A DNA stretch of 46,361 bases, from NCBI GenBank assembly GCA_900319865.1, contig ONQD01000016.1:1-46361 (forward strand), given 5' to 3'. Position numbers and translations under genes: made by a program. The notes beneath the pieces are model-generated. The model was not told where the DNA came from, did not search any database, and saw only the letters and a list, made by a program, of their open reading frames with translations. This DNA is from an uncultured Bacteroidales bacterium (GTDB taxonomy: Bacteria; Bacteroidota; Bacteroidia; Bacteroidales; P3). This document shows positions 7,652 through 15,672 of this stretch, piece after piece (the first letter of the stretch is position 1; every line of letters begins with the position of its first letter).

Positions 7652-7927
7652 TTACTTCTTTCCGGTAAATCCCGAAGCCACCTTCTTCAGCTGGCTCACG
7701 AGGTTAGCCTTCTCCTCCTCGGTCAATTTCAGGTCCTTGAAAGCATCCAATGCAGTGGAAATAAGTCTCTGCATGTCGTTTTCATCCTTGGCGGCAGCCA
7801 ATTTGGTCATAAAATCGTTGTTCGAGGTGAGCTGCGAAATAACCGATGCAATGTTGGCATTGCCGGCCAAATTCTCAATCTGTTCCTTAATGTTCTTGTT
7901 TCCAAGAATTTTGTCAAAAATACCCAT
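7652..7927 (-). CDS. small helical protein of unknown function
   Basis: 91 residues from the ATG at 7927. A longer in-frame reading from 8029 is unlikely because it would run through the promoter. It begins MGIFDKILGNKNIKEQIENL and is rich in Lys, Glu, Leu and Ala throughout, predicted all-helical, with no signal peptide, membrane segment or cysteine. I do not recognise a family. The strong promoter at 7954-7984 and the terminator at 7596-7623 make a complete single-gene unit, so it is very likely expressed. The sequence suggests a small cytosolic protein; no function can be assigned. Confidence 0.8.
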   Translation of the reverse strand: MGIFDKILGNKNIKEQIENLAGNANIASVISQLTSNNDFMTKLAAAKDENDMQRLISTALDAFKDLKLTEEEKANLVSQLKKVASGFTGKK

Positions 7928-7953
7928 AACGTTTGTTGTTTTAAATTTCAAGG

Positions 7954-7984
7954 CAAAAATACAAATATATTTCAAATCGGCAAA
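7954..7984 (-). promoter_or_regulatory. consensus promoter of the small helical protein gene
   Basis: Minus strand TTTG (7984-7981), exactly 19 nt, TATTTTTG (7961-7954). This is a textbook Bacteroidota promoter 27 bp before the start codon. Confidence 0.8.
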
Positions 7985-8080
7985 TAAAAAAAACTCCCTA
8001 CACCCCTCTTTCCCCTCCCAACCCGCCACACCTCAATCCCCTTCCCGAAACGTTCCCATCTCCATCCGTCAACGCCGCAA

Positions 8081-8131
8081 GTCCGCTAACTCTTCACCCC
8101 TTAGTAAGCTCTAAGCAAGCTCTTCTTAACC
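8081..8131 (-). repeat. dispersed 51-bp block, inverted relative to 31031-31081
   Basis: Its reverse complement begins GGTTAAGAAGAGCTTGC and contains AGCTTACTAAG. About 38 of 51 positions match the plus strand at 31031-31081. Both blocks follow a pyrimidine-rich tract on the plus strand (here about 7990-8080) and are followed by AAAAGCGAACC and short tandem repeats. Confidence 0.6.
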
Positions 8132-8190
8132 GCAATACTGGAGAAGGAATGGTGTAGTTGTGACTATAGGCTGAAACAAAAGCGAACCTA

Positions 8191-8240
8191 CATCGAACCT
8201 TCCTCGGGCCTTCATCGAACCTTCCTCGGGCCTTCATCGG
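8191..8240. repeat. 22-bp minisatellite, two full copies and a partial third
   Basis: CATCGAACCTTCCTCGGGCC plus TT occurs at 8191-8212 and 8213-8234, followed by CATCGG. It lies downstream of AAAAGCGAACC. Non-coding in all frames as far as I can tell. Confidence 0.75.
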
Positions 8241-8368
8241 GCATACATAGGAAATTCAGGGGGAGGTGGAGTTTTGAAAAAAACAGGTTGAAAGACTTCT
8301 GTTGGGGTGAGAATGGATATTGTTTCTTGCAGTGAGGGAATGGCTATTGGTGGGTTCTATGATATGTG

Positions 8369-8686
8369 GCGTCCCTTCGGGACGCAGTTCTCAGATATCT
8401 GAGTGTCACGGCACTGCGCAATATACCATGTTGCTCCCATTCGGTCGCGACACCGTACATTGCTTGTACCGTGTTATTAATTATGGCAACTTCTAAAAAT
8501 TCTCTTTTGAGAGCGCGTCCCTCCGGGACGCTGTTTCTATGTTGATTATTATCCCCACACTACGTGCGGGGTTATTAAGAGTGTGCCTTTTCGAGGCAAT
8601 TAATAGAAGTCTCCTTATCTCACCTCTACGAGGTGATTAATAGAAGTCCCCTTATCTCACCTCTACGAGGTGATTAATAGAAGTCC
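8369..8686. repeat. array of short hairpins with ATTAATAGAAG-type linkers
   Basis: Successive palindromes: GCGTCCCTTCGGGACGC (8369-8385), TCAGATATCTGA (8391-8402), a CACCGTAC/GTACCGTG stem (8451-8473), GCGTCCCTCCGGGACGC (8515-8531), CCCCACACTACGTGCGGGG (8553-8571), TGCCTTTTCGAGGCA (8584-8598), and two copies of CACCTCTACGAGGTG (8621-8635, 8658-8672). Most are followed by TTATTAA or ATTAATAGAAG. The last two form an exact 37-bp tandem repeat. The array ends two bases before the xerD stop codon, so these hairpins would lie in the xerD 3' UTR. Confidence 0.85.
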
Positions 8687-8687
8687 C

Positions 8688-9590
8688 CTATTGTTTCTTG
8701 TAGTGGGGATGGTAGGTGGCGAGGGTGTCGCGGAGATATTGCGGGGTGAGGTGGGTATAAATCTCAGTGGTAGAGAGGCTTTGGTGGCCGAGCATCTCCT
8801 GCACAGCGCGGAGGTCGGCACCGTTCTGCACCAACTCGGTGGCGAAGCTGTGGCGGAGGCTGTGGGGAGAGACGTTTTTGTGGATGCTGGCCCGCTCGAC
8901 GGCCTCCTTGATGAATTGGAACACGGCCACACGGGTGAGCTGGTGCCCCCGGAGGTTGAGGAAAAGGAACTGCTGCTGACCGGGTTGCGGGGTGATATGG
9001 GAGCGGATGGTGTGGATGTATTCGTCCACCAGGGCGAGGGCCCGACTGTTGATGGGAACCCAGCGTTCCTTGTTGCCTTTGCCAATGACCTGTATCATCT
9101 CCTCGTCGAAATAGAGGTTGGAGAGTTTGAGGTTGACCAATTCGGATACACGGAGTCCGCAACCATACAACACCTCGACAATGACATAGTTGCGGGCGGG
9201 GCCGGGCTGTGAGCGGTCGAAGGTGGCTTGTATGGCCTCGATTTCGCGGTCGGAGAGCACATCGGGGAGGTGGCGGGGACGGGCGGGCATTTCGAGCAGT
9301 TCGGCGGGGTTTTCGGTCAGCACATCCTCGATAACGAGCATGTGGAAGAAGGTGCGGAGACCGGAGATGATGCGGCACTGGGTGGTGACGGCAATATCGG
9401 TTTGATTGAGCTGGAGCAGCAACTGGCGGAGGTGGTCGGCGGTGATATCGGCCGGCTCGAGACCGAGGGGTTCGGCAAAACGGCGTAGGTGCGACACATC
9501 GCGCAGGTAGGCCTGGACCGAGTTGTCGGCCAGGTTGCGCTCAAGACGCAGGTGGGTTTCGAAATCGCGGATGTAGCGTGTCCAGTCCAT
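8688..9590 (-). CDS. xerD: site-specific tyrosine recombinase XerD
   Basis: 300 residues, the usual XerC/D length. N-terminal SAM-like core-binding domain (about 1-90), then the catalytic domain with the full set of active-site residues: Arg147 in CGLRVSEL, Lys171 in VIGKGNKER, His243 and Arg246 in HSLRHSFA, His269 in MLGHQSL and nucleophile Tyr278 in TTEIYTH. It resolves chromosome dimers at dif with a XerC partner, so it acts on DNA in the cytoplasm; no dif-like site was recognised here. The single-copy-like form, absence of mobile-element neighbours and full length argue for the housekeeping enzyme rather than an integrase. A 174-bp gap with no visible signal separates it from the amidase gene. 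Confidence 0.92.
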   Translation of the reverse strand: MDWTRYIRDFETHLRLERNLADNSVQAYLRDVSHLRRFAEPLGLEPADITADHLRQLLLQLNQTDIAVTTQCRIISGLRTFFHMLVIEDVLTENPAELLEMPARPRHLPDVLSDREIEAIQATFDRSQPGPARNYVIVEVLYGCGLRVSELVNLKLSNLYFDEEMIQVIGKGNKERWVPINSRALALVDEYIHTIRSHITPQPGQQQFLFLNLRGHQLTRVAVFQFIKEAVERASIHKNVSPHSLRHSFATELVQNGADLRAVQEMLGHQSLSTTEIYTHLTPQYLRDTLATYHPHYKKQ

Positions 9591-9764
9591 TGATGGTAAG
9601 GGTTTGGGAACGAGTGGTTACTATTGATGTGTTGACGGGGTTACGGACCTGATGGCAGCGACAGCACCGGGCATGAGGCTGGGGATGCTATGCGGACAGG
9701 AGCGGCAGGGGCTCGGGGAAGAGATGGCAGGGAGAAGGGCGGATAGCATCATGACAGGTGAGGG

Positions 9765-10178
9765 TTAACGGTCTATACGGGACCACCATTCGGCCACATT
9801 GAAACAGGGGCACTGCTTGGGGGAGTAATCGTTGTGGCCGTGAAGGGCGGCTTGCGGGTAGATGGCCTGGAGGGTTTTTATCAGGGTGACGAGGGTACGC
9901 TCCTGCGCCTTGTTGAGGGTGTTGGAGGGACGGCCCCGGCGGTCGAGACCGCCAACGTAGCAGATGCCGATGCTGTTCTGATTGTGTCCATAGGCATGGG
10001 CTCCCACTTGGTCGACGGGACGGCCGGGATGGAGGGAGCCGTCGAGGTAGATAACAAAATGATAGCCAATGTCCTCAAAACCCCTCTCGAGATGCCAGCG
10101 GCGTATTTGGTCGACGGTGTAGTGGCGGTTTTTGCGGGTGGCTGTGCAGTGGATAATGATATCGTTGATTTCTCTCAT
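9765..10178 (-). CDS. N-acetylmuramoyl-L-alanine amidase, endolysin (T7 lysozyme) type
   Basis: 137 residues, a single amidase_2 domain. It shows IIIHCTATR with zinc ligand His10, GRPVDQVGAHAYGHNQNSIGICYVGG, and the C-terminal HGHNDYSPKQCPCF with His115, Lys121 and Cys123, which align with the zinc and catalytic residues of T7 lysozyme. It hydrolyses the bond between muramic acid and L-alanine of peptidoglycan. There is no signal peptide, as in phage endolysins, so how it would reach the wall is unclear. It is last in an operon with the two MtgA genes (12 bp after the second). Such domesticated endolysin-like amidases are frequent in Bacteroidota genomes outside prophages. Confidence 0.9.
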   Translation of the reverse strand: MREINDIIIHCTATRKNRHYTVDQIRRWHLERGFEDIGYHFVIYLDGSLHPGRPVDQVGAHAYGHNQNSIGICYVGGLDRRGRPSNTLNKAQERTLVTLIKTLQAIYPQAALHGHNDYSPKQCPCFNVAEWWSRIDR

Positions 10179-10190
10179 GGTGGAGGGATG

Positions 10191-11060
10191 TTATTTCTTT
10201 TTCTTATGGAGGCTTTCGCCATCGGTGAGCACCCACCAGGCGAAGTCCCAAAGGTTTTCCTCCTCCATCATCTTGACGTAACGGGGGGTGAGGTCCTCAC
10301 GACGGGCGTCGAGTTTGACACGCCCATAGGCGCTCATGCGGCCTTGGACGACAGAAGCCTGACGGCTGAGATAGCGGGAGGGGTGGGCAGGATTGCTCTT
10401 GAGCGGTGTGGGCAGGCAGGCGGCAAGGAGGGCTGCCTCGCGCTTGGAGAGCTTGGCTGCGGAGTGGTGAAAATAGTATTGGCTGGCAGCTTCGCAGCCA
10501 TAGATGCCATCGCCGAACTCGATAATGTTGAGATAACATTCCATGATGCGTTTCTTGCCCCAAACCAGCTCGATGAGTGAGGTGTAGTAGGCCTCGACGG
10601 CTTTGCGGAGCATGCTGTGATTGTGGGGAAGGAAACAGTTTTTGGCGGTTTGCTGGCTGATGGTGCTTCCGCCACGCTCGCGGCGGCCTTTCTTGCTCTC
10701 AATGTAAGCCATCTTCATTTGACGGATGTCGAACCCGTGGTGGTACATGAAAAGACCGTCCTCGGAAACGACAACGGCGTTGACCAAATTGTCGGAAATC
10801 TGGCTGATAGGCACATAGTCGCGTTCGAAGCGAACGGTGCGTTCGGGGTCGCCCACCTGCTGGAAGAAGCGTTTGACCATGAGGGGTGTGAGGGGAGGAT
10901 TGAAAAGGGCACAGAAAAGTACCTGGACAACGGTGAAGCCCCAGACAACGAGCAACGAGACCCAGAGGACACGCCAGATTTTGCCTCCGAAACTGAGTTG
11001 ACGCCAACGGCGGCGGCCTTTGGAGGCGCGGGACTTCTTTTGTTTTTTCTTTTTAGCCAT
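10191..11060 (-). CDS. mtgA: monofunctional peptidoglycan glycosyltransferase MtgA (GT51)
   Basis: 289 residues from ATG 11060; in-frame sequence upstream is the shadow of the neighbouring gene. A very basic cytosolic N-terminus and one membrane helix (about 27-50) precede the GT51 domain. All donor- and acceptor-site motifs are present: VSEDGLFMYHHGFD with Glu100, RGGSTISQQTAKN (129-141), and KKRIMECYLNIIEFG with Glu174, followed by the Ala/Leu-rich helix. It polymerises lipid II into glycan strands on the periplasmic face. The preceding gene is a diverged paralogue ending four bases before this start, and the amidase follows after 12 bp. Confidence 0.93.
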   Translation of the reverse strand: MAKKKKQKKSRASKGRRRWRQLSFGGKIWRVLWVSLLVVWGFTVVQVLFCALFNPPLTPLMVKRFFQQVGDPERTVRFERDYVPISQISDNLVNAVVVSEDGLFMYHHGFDIRQMKMAYIESKKGRRERGGSTISQQTAKNCFLPHNHSMLRKAVEAYYTSLIELVWGKKRIMECYLNIIEFGDGIYGCEAASQYYFHHSAAKLSKREAALLAACLPTPLKSNPAHPSRYLSRQASVVQGRMSAYGRVKLDARREDLTPRYVKMMEEENLWDFAWWVLTDGESLHKKKK

Positions 11061-11064
11061 GAAG

Positions 11065-11997
11065 TTATACTTGTTTATTATGTTTGAATTTTTGTAGGAG
11101 CACCCATTTAATGAAAAAGAGAAGGCCACGATTGCCCTCCTCGATGCATTGGAGGTCCAGATCGGCGAGGGATGCGTCCCAATTGATGGGCGTATATTCC
11201 TGCATGCGGCGGTGAATGAGGCTGACGCGGCGGTCGAAATAGGGTTCGTGGTGGTCGGGGTTGGCGCTGAGGGGCCAGGGAAGGGTGACAGCAAGGAGTA
11301 CGGCCTCGTGCTCGGTGAGGGAGGCGGCGGAATGGTGGAAATAGTGTTGGCTGGCAGCCTCGCAGCCATAGATGCCGGGGCCGAACTCTATGATGTTGAG
11401 GTAGACCTCCATGATGCGGCGTTTGCCCCAGAACAATTCAATCAGGACCACATAGTAGGCCTCAATCAATTTGCGGAGAAAGATGCGGCTGTGGGGGAGG
11501 AAACAGTTTTTGGCGGTTTGCTGGCTGATGCAGCTGCCGCCACGCAGGGCACCGCCTTGCTGATTGGAAAGGTAAGCCTCACGGAGGCCCTTGAACAGGA
11601 AGCCGCGGCAATAGGCATAGAGTTTGATGTTTTCGGAGCAATCGACAGCACTGACCAAGAGGGGTGAGATGGACTCGAGGGGAACAAAACGATAGCCGTC
11701 GCGCAGACGGATGTAGTCGGAATCGCGGCGGTGCTGAAGAGAGCGATGAATCATCAAGGGAGTGATGAGAGGGGGAAAGAACCTGCAATAGACCACCTGA
11801 ATCAACGTCAAGAGCCATAAGGCAAAGACGAGCCAAGCCGAAATGCGCAATAGAAGGTTGGGGCTGGCACTGCCCCAAAGCAGGAAGAGGAAAACACCAA
11901 GCGACAAGCATATAAAAAAGCACCATCGGCGGGCGATAAGCCATCGACGGCGGCGCACAGGGGCAGGTATATCCGAACTAAAAAATCTCGACATCAC
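11065..11997 (-). CDS. MtgA-like GT51 paralogue with eroded motif 1
   Basis: 310 residues with two predicted membrane helices (about 23-41 and 48-72), one more than its neighbour. The C-terminal part is clearly GT51: LRGGSCISQQTAKN (151-164), KRRIMEVYLNIIEFGPGIYGCEAA with Glu197, and a helix like that of MtgA. Motif 1 is degenerate. Where the family has E-D-x-x-F-x-x-H-x-G, this protein has SENIKLYAYCRG: the Glu (122) is kept, but Asp becomes Asn, the Phe and His are lost, and one residue is inserted. The second motif has Cys in place of Thr. It may be a low-activity or regulatory paralogue, possibly acting with the intact MtgA immediately downstream. The start could be either of the first two Met codons. 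Confidence 0.85.
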   Translation of the reverse strand: MMSRFFSSDIPAPVRRRRWLIARRWCFFICLSLGVFLFLLWGSASPNLLLRISAWLVFALWLLTLIQVVYCRFFPPLITPLMIHRSLQHRRDSDYIRLRDGYRFVPLESISPLLVSAVDCSENIKLYAYCRGFLFKGLREAYLSNQQGGALRGGSCISQQTAKNCFLPHSRIFLRKLIEAYYVVLIELFWGKRRIMEVYLNIIEFGPGIYGCEAASQHYFHHSAASLTEHEAVLLAVTLPWPLSANPDHHEPYFDRRVSLIHRRMQEYTPINWDASLADLDLQCIEEGNRGLLFFIKWVLLQKFKHNKQV

Positions 11998-12035
11998 GCT
12001 TGGCGAATTAACAAATTACGTTAATAAATGGGTTG

Positions 12036-12043
12036 CAAAAGTA
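12036..12043 (-). promoter_or_regulatory. -7 box TACTTTTG for the MtgA operon
   Basis: TACTTTTG on the minus strand, 38 bp before the start at 11997. No convincing -33 element is visible at 19-21 nt. Confidence 0.4.
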
Positions 12044-12073
12044 CTATTTTTTTCCAATATAAGAAAAAAAATG

Positions 12074-12081
12074 TATATTTG
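12074..12081 (+). promoter_or_regulatory. -7 box TATATTTG for gap
   Basis: TATATTTG on the plus strand, 53 bp before the gap start, in an A/T-rich tract typical of strong Bacteroidota promoters. The -33 region is A/T-rich without a clear TTTG. Confidence 0.5.
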
Positions 12082-12134
12082 TAGTCTGAAAAAAGAGAAC
12101 ACAAAATATATAAACATTTAAACAACAACAGAAT

Positions 12135-13142
12135 ATGGTAAAAGTTGCTATTAACGGTTTCGGCCGTATTGGACGTATGTCCTTCCGTGCCATGATGGAT
12201 CATCCCGAACTGGACATTGTGGCTGTAAATGACCTGACTAATGCGGATACCCTCGCATACCTTTTCAAATACGACTCTGTGCATGACAATTTCGAAGGAG
12301 AAGTGCATGCTGAAGGCGATTGCATCGTGGTGAACGGCAAGAAGGTGAAAATCTATGCTGAACGTGACCCGCAGAACCTGCCCTGGAAAGAACTGGGTGT
12401 GGACATCGTGGTGGAATCGACCGGTCTGTTCAAGAAACGCGACCAGATGATGAAACACATTGCCGCTGGTGCCAAGAAAGTGATTCTGACCGTTCCGGCC
12501 AGCAAGGCAGAAGATGTGGACGCCACCGTGGTGATGGGCGTGAACGACAACGTGCTGACAAAGGATATGCAGCTTGTTTCGAATGCCAGCTGCACCACCA
12601 ACTGCTTGGCTCCCGTGGCCAAAGTGCTGAATGACAAATTCGGTATCAAGCGCGGTTTGATGAACACCATCCACAGCTACACCAACGACCAGAAGATTCT
12701 GGACCAGCCGCACAGTGACCTGCGCCGTGCCCGCGCCGCCGCCGTGTCGATTATCCCCACCTCGAGTGGTGCCGCCAAGGCAGTGGGATTGGTGATTCCC
12801 GAACTGAAAGGCAAGCTGGATGGTTTCGCCATGCGCGTACCTACCCCCGACGGCTCTGTGGTTGACCTGACCGCCGAACTGAACCGCGCTGTGACCAAGG
12901 AGGAAATCAACGCCGCCATCAAGGAAGCCGCTGAAGGCCCGATGAAAGGTGTGCTGCAGTATGTTGAGGATCCTATCGTCAGCATCGACATTATCGACAA
13001 CACCAACAGCTCCATTTTCGACAGCCTGCTGACCCAGGTGATGGACGGCAACTTTGTGAAAGTTGTGAGCTGGTATGACAACGAGAAGGGCTACAGCACC
13101 CGTGTGGGCGACTTGGCCGCTAAACTCGCTACCTTACTGTAA
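12135..13142 (+). CDS. gap: glyceraldehyde-3-phosphate dehydrogenase, type I
   Basis: 335 residues, standard length. N-terminal NAD-binding fold opens with VAINGFGRIGR. The catalytic Cys153 sits in SNASCTTNCLAP and the partner His180 in NTIHSYTNDQ. DLRRARAAAVSIIPTSSGAAKA and SWYDNEKGYSTR are the family's conserved C-terminal segments. It oxidises glyceraldehyde-3-phosphate to 1,3-bisphosphoglycerate with NAD+ in glycolysis. The gene uses common codons evenly and has its own promoter; a hairpin (13167-13196) separates it from fabG. Confidence 0.97.
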   Translation: MVKVAINGFGRIGRMSFRAMMDHPELDIVAVNDLTNADTLAYLFKYDSVHDNFEGEVHAEGDCIVVNGKKVKIYAERDPQNLPWKELGVDIVVESTGLFKKRDQMMKHIAAGAKKVILTVPASKAEDVDATVVMGVNDNVLTKDMQLVSNASCTTNCLAPVAKVLNDKFGIKRGLMNTIHSYTNDQKILDQPHSDLRRARAAAVSIIPTSSGAAKAVGLVIPELKGKLDGFAMRVPTPDGSVVDLTAELNRAVTKEEINAAIKEAAEGPMKGVLQYVEDPIVSIDIIDNTNSSIFDSLLTQVMDGNFVKVVSWYDNEKGYSTRVGDLAAKLATLL

Positions 13143-13166
13143 TCATTTTATTTCAATTAAAATAGA

Positions 13167-13203
13167 AGGGGTGGACAGAGCTATCTGCCCGCCCCTCATT
13201 TTG
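13167..13203 (+). terminator. hairpin after gap
   Basis: AGGGGTGG (13167-13174) pairs with CCCGCCCCT (13188-13196) around a 13-base loop, then CATTTTGG. The weak U tract suggests partial termination or mRNA protection before fabG. Confidence 0.5.
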
Positions 13204-13209
13204 GTAACA

Positions 13210-13956
13210 ATGCTTTTAAAAGACAAAGTAACTATAATAACAGGTGCCACACGTGGCATAGGAAAAGCCATAGCTGTGCGATTTGCACAAGAAGGAAGCC
13301 ACATAGCCTTTTGTGGACGTAGTCGCGGAGAACAGATGACGGCTGTGGAGAATGAACTGCAAGCACTGGGAGTGAAAGCGAAGGGATATGTGGCCGACGT
13401 GTCGAATCTGGAAAGCTGCCAACAATTTGTGGCACAGGTGCTGGAAGATTTCGGACACTTGGATTGCTTGATAAACAACGCCGGAATAACAGACGACGCC
13501 GCTATAAAACGAATGACCGAGGCACAATGGGACAATGTGTTGAACAACGACCTGAAATCGGTGTTCTTCATGACCAAGTCGGTGCAGCCAGCCATGTGGA
13601 AGCAGGGATTTGGAAGCATAGTGAACATCAGCTCGGTGGTGGGCATCGGGGGTAACCTGAACCAGGCCAACTATGCAGCCGCCAAGGCAGGCATAATAGG
13701 TTTCACCAAAACGGCCGTAAAAGAGATGGGGGCACGCAATATACGCATCAATGTGGTGGCTCCCGGATTCATAATGACCGAGATGACGGGCGAAATACCC
13801 GAACAGATGAAACAATATTGGCAGACCCGTATCCCCCTGCGTCGACCCGGCACGCCCAACGAGGTGGCGAACGCATGCCTGTATTATGCTTCGGAACTGG
13901 GAAGCTACAACACGGGCGATGTGATGCACCTGTGTGGCGGAATGGAAGACGCGTAA
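13210..13956 (+). CDS. fabG: 3-oxoacyl-[acyl-carrier-protein] reductase (SDR family)
   Basis: 248 residues from the ATG at 13210; the in-frame sequence before it is the end of gap in another frame. Classical short-chain dehydrogenase: TGATRGIGKA cofactor motif, NNAG at about 88-91, catalytic Ser in NISSVVG, and YAAAKAG with Tyr and Lys. The C-terminus ends LCGGMEDA. It reduces 3-oxoacyl-ACP with NADPH in fatty-acid elongation. SDRs are broad, but length, motif set and sequence pattern fit FabG best. The start lies 67 bp after gap and the nitroreductase-like gene follows 36 bp downstream. Confidence 0.88.
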   Translation: MLLKDKVTIITGATRGIGKAIAVRFAQEGSHIAFCGRSRGEQMTAVENELQALGVKAKGYVADVSNLESCQQFVAQVLEDFGHLDCLINNAGITDDAAIKRMTEAQWDNVLNNDLKSVFFMTKSVQPAMWKQGFGSIVNISSVVGIGGNLNQANYAAAKAGIIGFTKTAVKEMGARNIRINVVAPGFIMTEMTGEIPEQMKQYWQTRIPLRRPGTPNEVANACLYYASELGSYNTGDVMHLCGGMEDA

Positions 13957-13992
13957 CAACGAAAAAAAAGAAATCAATAAAATCATAATCCT

Positions 13993-14661
13993 ATGGTGAA
14001 CATAATGAACCTTATCAAGGACAGACATTCGGTAAGACAATACAAGGATGTGGCTGTAGAAGATAAGAAAAAGGCCCTGCTGGAGAATTACGCTTCGGAA
14101 CTTTCGGCCAAGAGCGGCCTCCGCATCAAGGTGGTTTTTGACGACCCCGAGGGATTCAACTCTGCGCTTGCCAGATACGGCAGATTCAGCAACGTGAAGA
14201 ACTACATTGCCCTGTTGGGCAACAGTGGTATGGACGAAGCTGCTGGCTATTATGGCGAAGCCATAGTGCTGAAAGCTCAAGAGTTAGGGCTGAACACCTG
14301 CTGGGTGGGACTTACCTTCAACAAGAAGGTGGTGAAAAAGCTCTGCAACCCAAGCGAGAAGATTTATTGCGCCATAGCACTGGGATATGGTGAAAACCAG
14401 GGCGCAAGCCACAAAGTGAAGACATTCGAGGCGGTGACCTCAATCAAAGGCACACCCCCCGAAAACTTTGCCGAAGGAGTGGAAGCCGCCCTGCTGGCAC
14501 CCACGGCCATGAACCAACAGAACTTCGTGATAAAATGCCGCGAAGGACAATGCCGCATAGTGACCAAACACTGGAGTCCCTATGCCAAACTCGATTTGGG
14601 GATTGTGAAATATCATTTCGAGAAGGTGACAGGTTTGAAGGTGTATGAACCGACAAAATAG
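13993..14661 (+). CDS. nitroreductase-like flavoprotein (TM1586 type)
   Basis: 222 residues. MNLIKDRHSVRQYKD is the classic nitroreductase opening that contacts the FMN phosphate; it makes the internal Met at 14005 an alternative start. The centre contains a Gly/Leu-rich segment with ELGLNTCWVGLTF, as in the family. The second half repeats the opening theme (FAEGVEAALLAPTAMNQQNFVIK). This double arrangement is typical of the putative TM nitroreductase family, which can act as a monomer. Substrate unknown. It overlaps or abuts the downstream lipoprotein gene. Confidence 0.82.
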   Translation: MVNIMNLIKDRHSVRQYKDVAVEDKKKALLENYASELSAKSGLRIKVVFDDPEGFNSALARYGRFSNVKNYIALLGNSGMDEAAGYYGEAIVLKAQELGLNTCWVGLTFNKKVVKKLCNPSEKIYCAIALGYGENQGASHKVKTFEAVTSIKGTPPENFAEGVEAALLAPTAMNQQNFVIKCREGQCRIVTKHWSPYAKLDLGIVKYHFEKVTGLKVYEPTK

Positions 14662-14671
14662 TACGCCAAGC

Positions 14672-15574
14672 ATGATATTGGAAAGACTGAAAAACAACAT
14701 ACTGAGCGTATTATTCATAATGGCACTGGTCTCGTGCGGCGGTAGAACGACACACGAGGAAGCCGCCACCTATGCCTATACCGACGACTATGAACAGACT
14801 GTGCAGGTGCCAACCACGCCGAAGCGCATCGTGTCGACCTCACCGGCGGTGACCGAGATAATGTTTGCACTGGGAGCGCAGGACCTGCTGGTGGGGCGTA
14901 CGGACTTTTGCGTATATCCGCCCGAAGCCGGGAGTATAGAGAGTATAGGCGGCATCAGCAATCTGAACGTGGAGAAAATAGTATCGCTCAATCCGGATTT
15001 GGTTATCAGCGGATCGATGATACCCCGGAAGAGTTCGTCGCAGCTGGAGAAGATGGGGGTGCCTATTGTTTGTGTGATAGAGCAACAACACTTCGATGGG
15101 TTGTATGACAATATCAGCAAGATAGGTAAACTGGTGGGACGCACTGCCGCGGCCGACAGTCTGAACCGGCTAATAAAAGGGAAACTGGCCCTGCTTAGCG
15201 ACAGCCTGAACAATTCGCGGACACAGGAAGCTAAAAAAAACATATACTATGTTGTGGGGTTCGGGCCATCGGGCAATTTCACCGCCGGGGGCAATTCGTT
15301 CATCAACGACATTCTTACAATGGCCGGGGCTCACAATATCGCCGAGGACATTACAGGCTGGAGCTACAGCATGGAGGCCTTGATGAAAGAGGATCCCGAC
15401 TATGTGCTGCTGCGCAGGGAGGATTCGGCGACATTCTGCAACACCGACCCTTACAACAAACTCACTGCCGTGAAAAAGGGAAGAGTGATTGGGATAGAGA
15501 GCGGCACGATAGACCTACAGGTGCCACGCAATCTGGATGCCGTGAAAGCCATACGCCAGCGGATAGAACAATGA
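14672..15574 (+). CDS. BtuF-like ABC transporter substrate-binding lipoprotein
   Basis: 300 residues from ATG 14672; an upstream ATG at 14645 would overlap the previous gene by 17 bp. The signal peptide ends in the lipobox ALVSCGG. The mature part is a class III (helical-backbone) binding protein: KRIVSTSPAVTEIMFALGAQDLLVGRTDFCVYP, then SIGGISNLNVEKIVSLNPDLVI, the linker helix, then VGFGPSGNFTAGGNSFINDIL. This family binds cobalamin, haem or ferric siderophores; the opening resembles BtuF most. No permease or ATPase gene is adjacent, so its transporter must be encoded elsewhere. Ligand assignment is inference. Confidence 0.82.
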   Translation: MILERLKNNILSVLFIMALVSCGGRTTHEEAATYAYTDDYEQTVQVPTTPKRIVSTSPAVTEIMFALGAQDLLVGRTDFCVYPPEAGSIESIGGISNLNVEKIVSLNPDLVISGSMIPRKSSSQLEKMGVPIVCVIEQQHFDGLYDNISKIGKLVGRTAAADSLNRLIKGKLALLSDSLNNSRTQEAKKNIYYVVGFGPSGNFTAGGNSFINDILTMAGAHNIAEDITGWSYSMEALMKEDPDYVLLRREDSATFCNTDPYNKLTAVKKGRVIGIESGTIDLQVPRNLDAVKAIRQRIEQ

Positions 15575-15672
15575 TTTCTTGCATACTGAAACCAAATCGG
15601 TCATTAGACCGACGTGTATATTCTTTCTCGCTTATTGAGGTCTCTTTATGACCGATATGTGTTGAAAAAATG

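Noticed and set aside
9591-9764. Possible small gene or dif site between xerD and the amidase
   Set aside because: No reading frame with a sensible start and no 28-bp dyad resembling dif was found by eye.
168-15655. Similar short translated motif KxTSISEK on the minus strand at ~170-200 and ~15617-15655
   Set aside because: Only about 17 of 27 bases agree, in spacers of no other likeness; too weak to call a repeat family.
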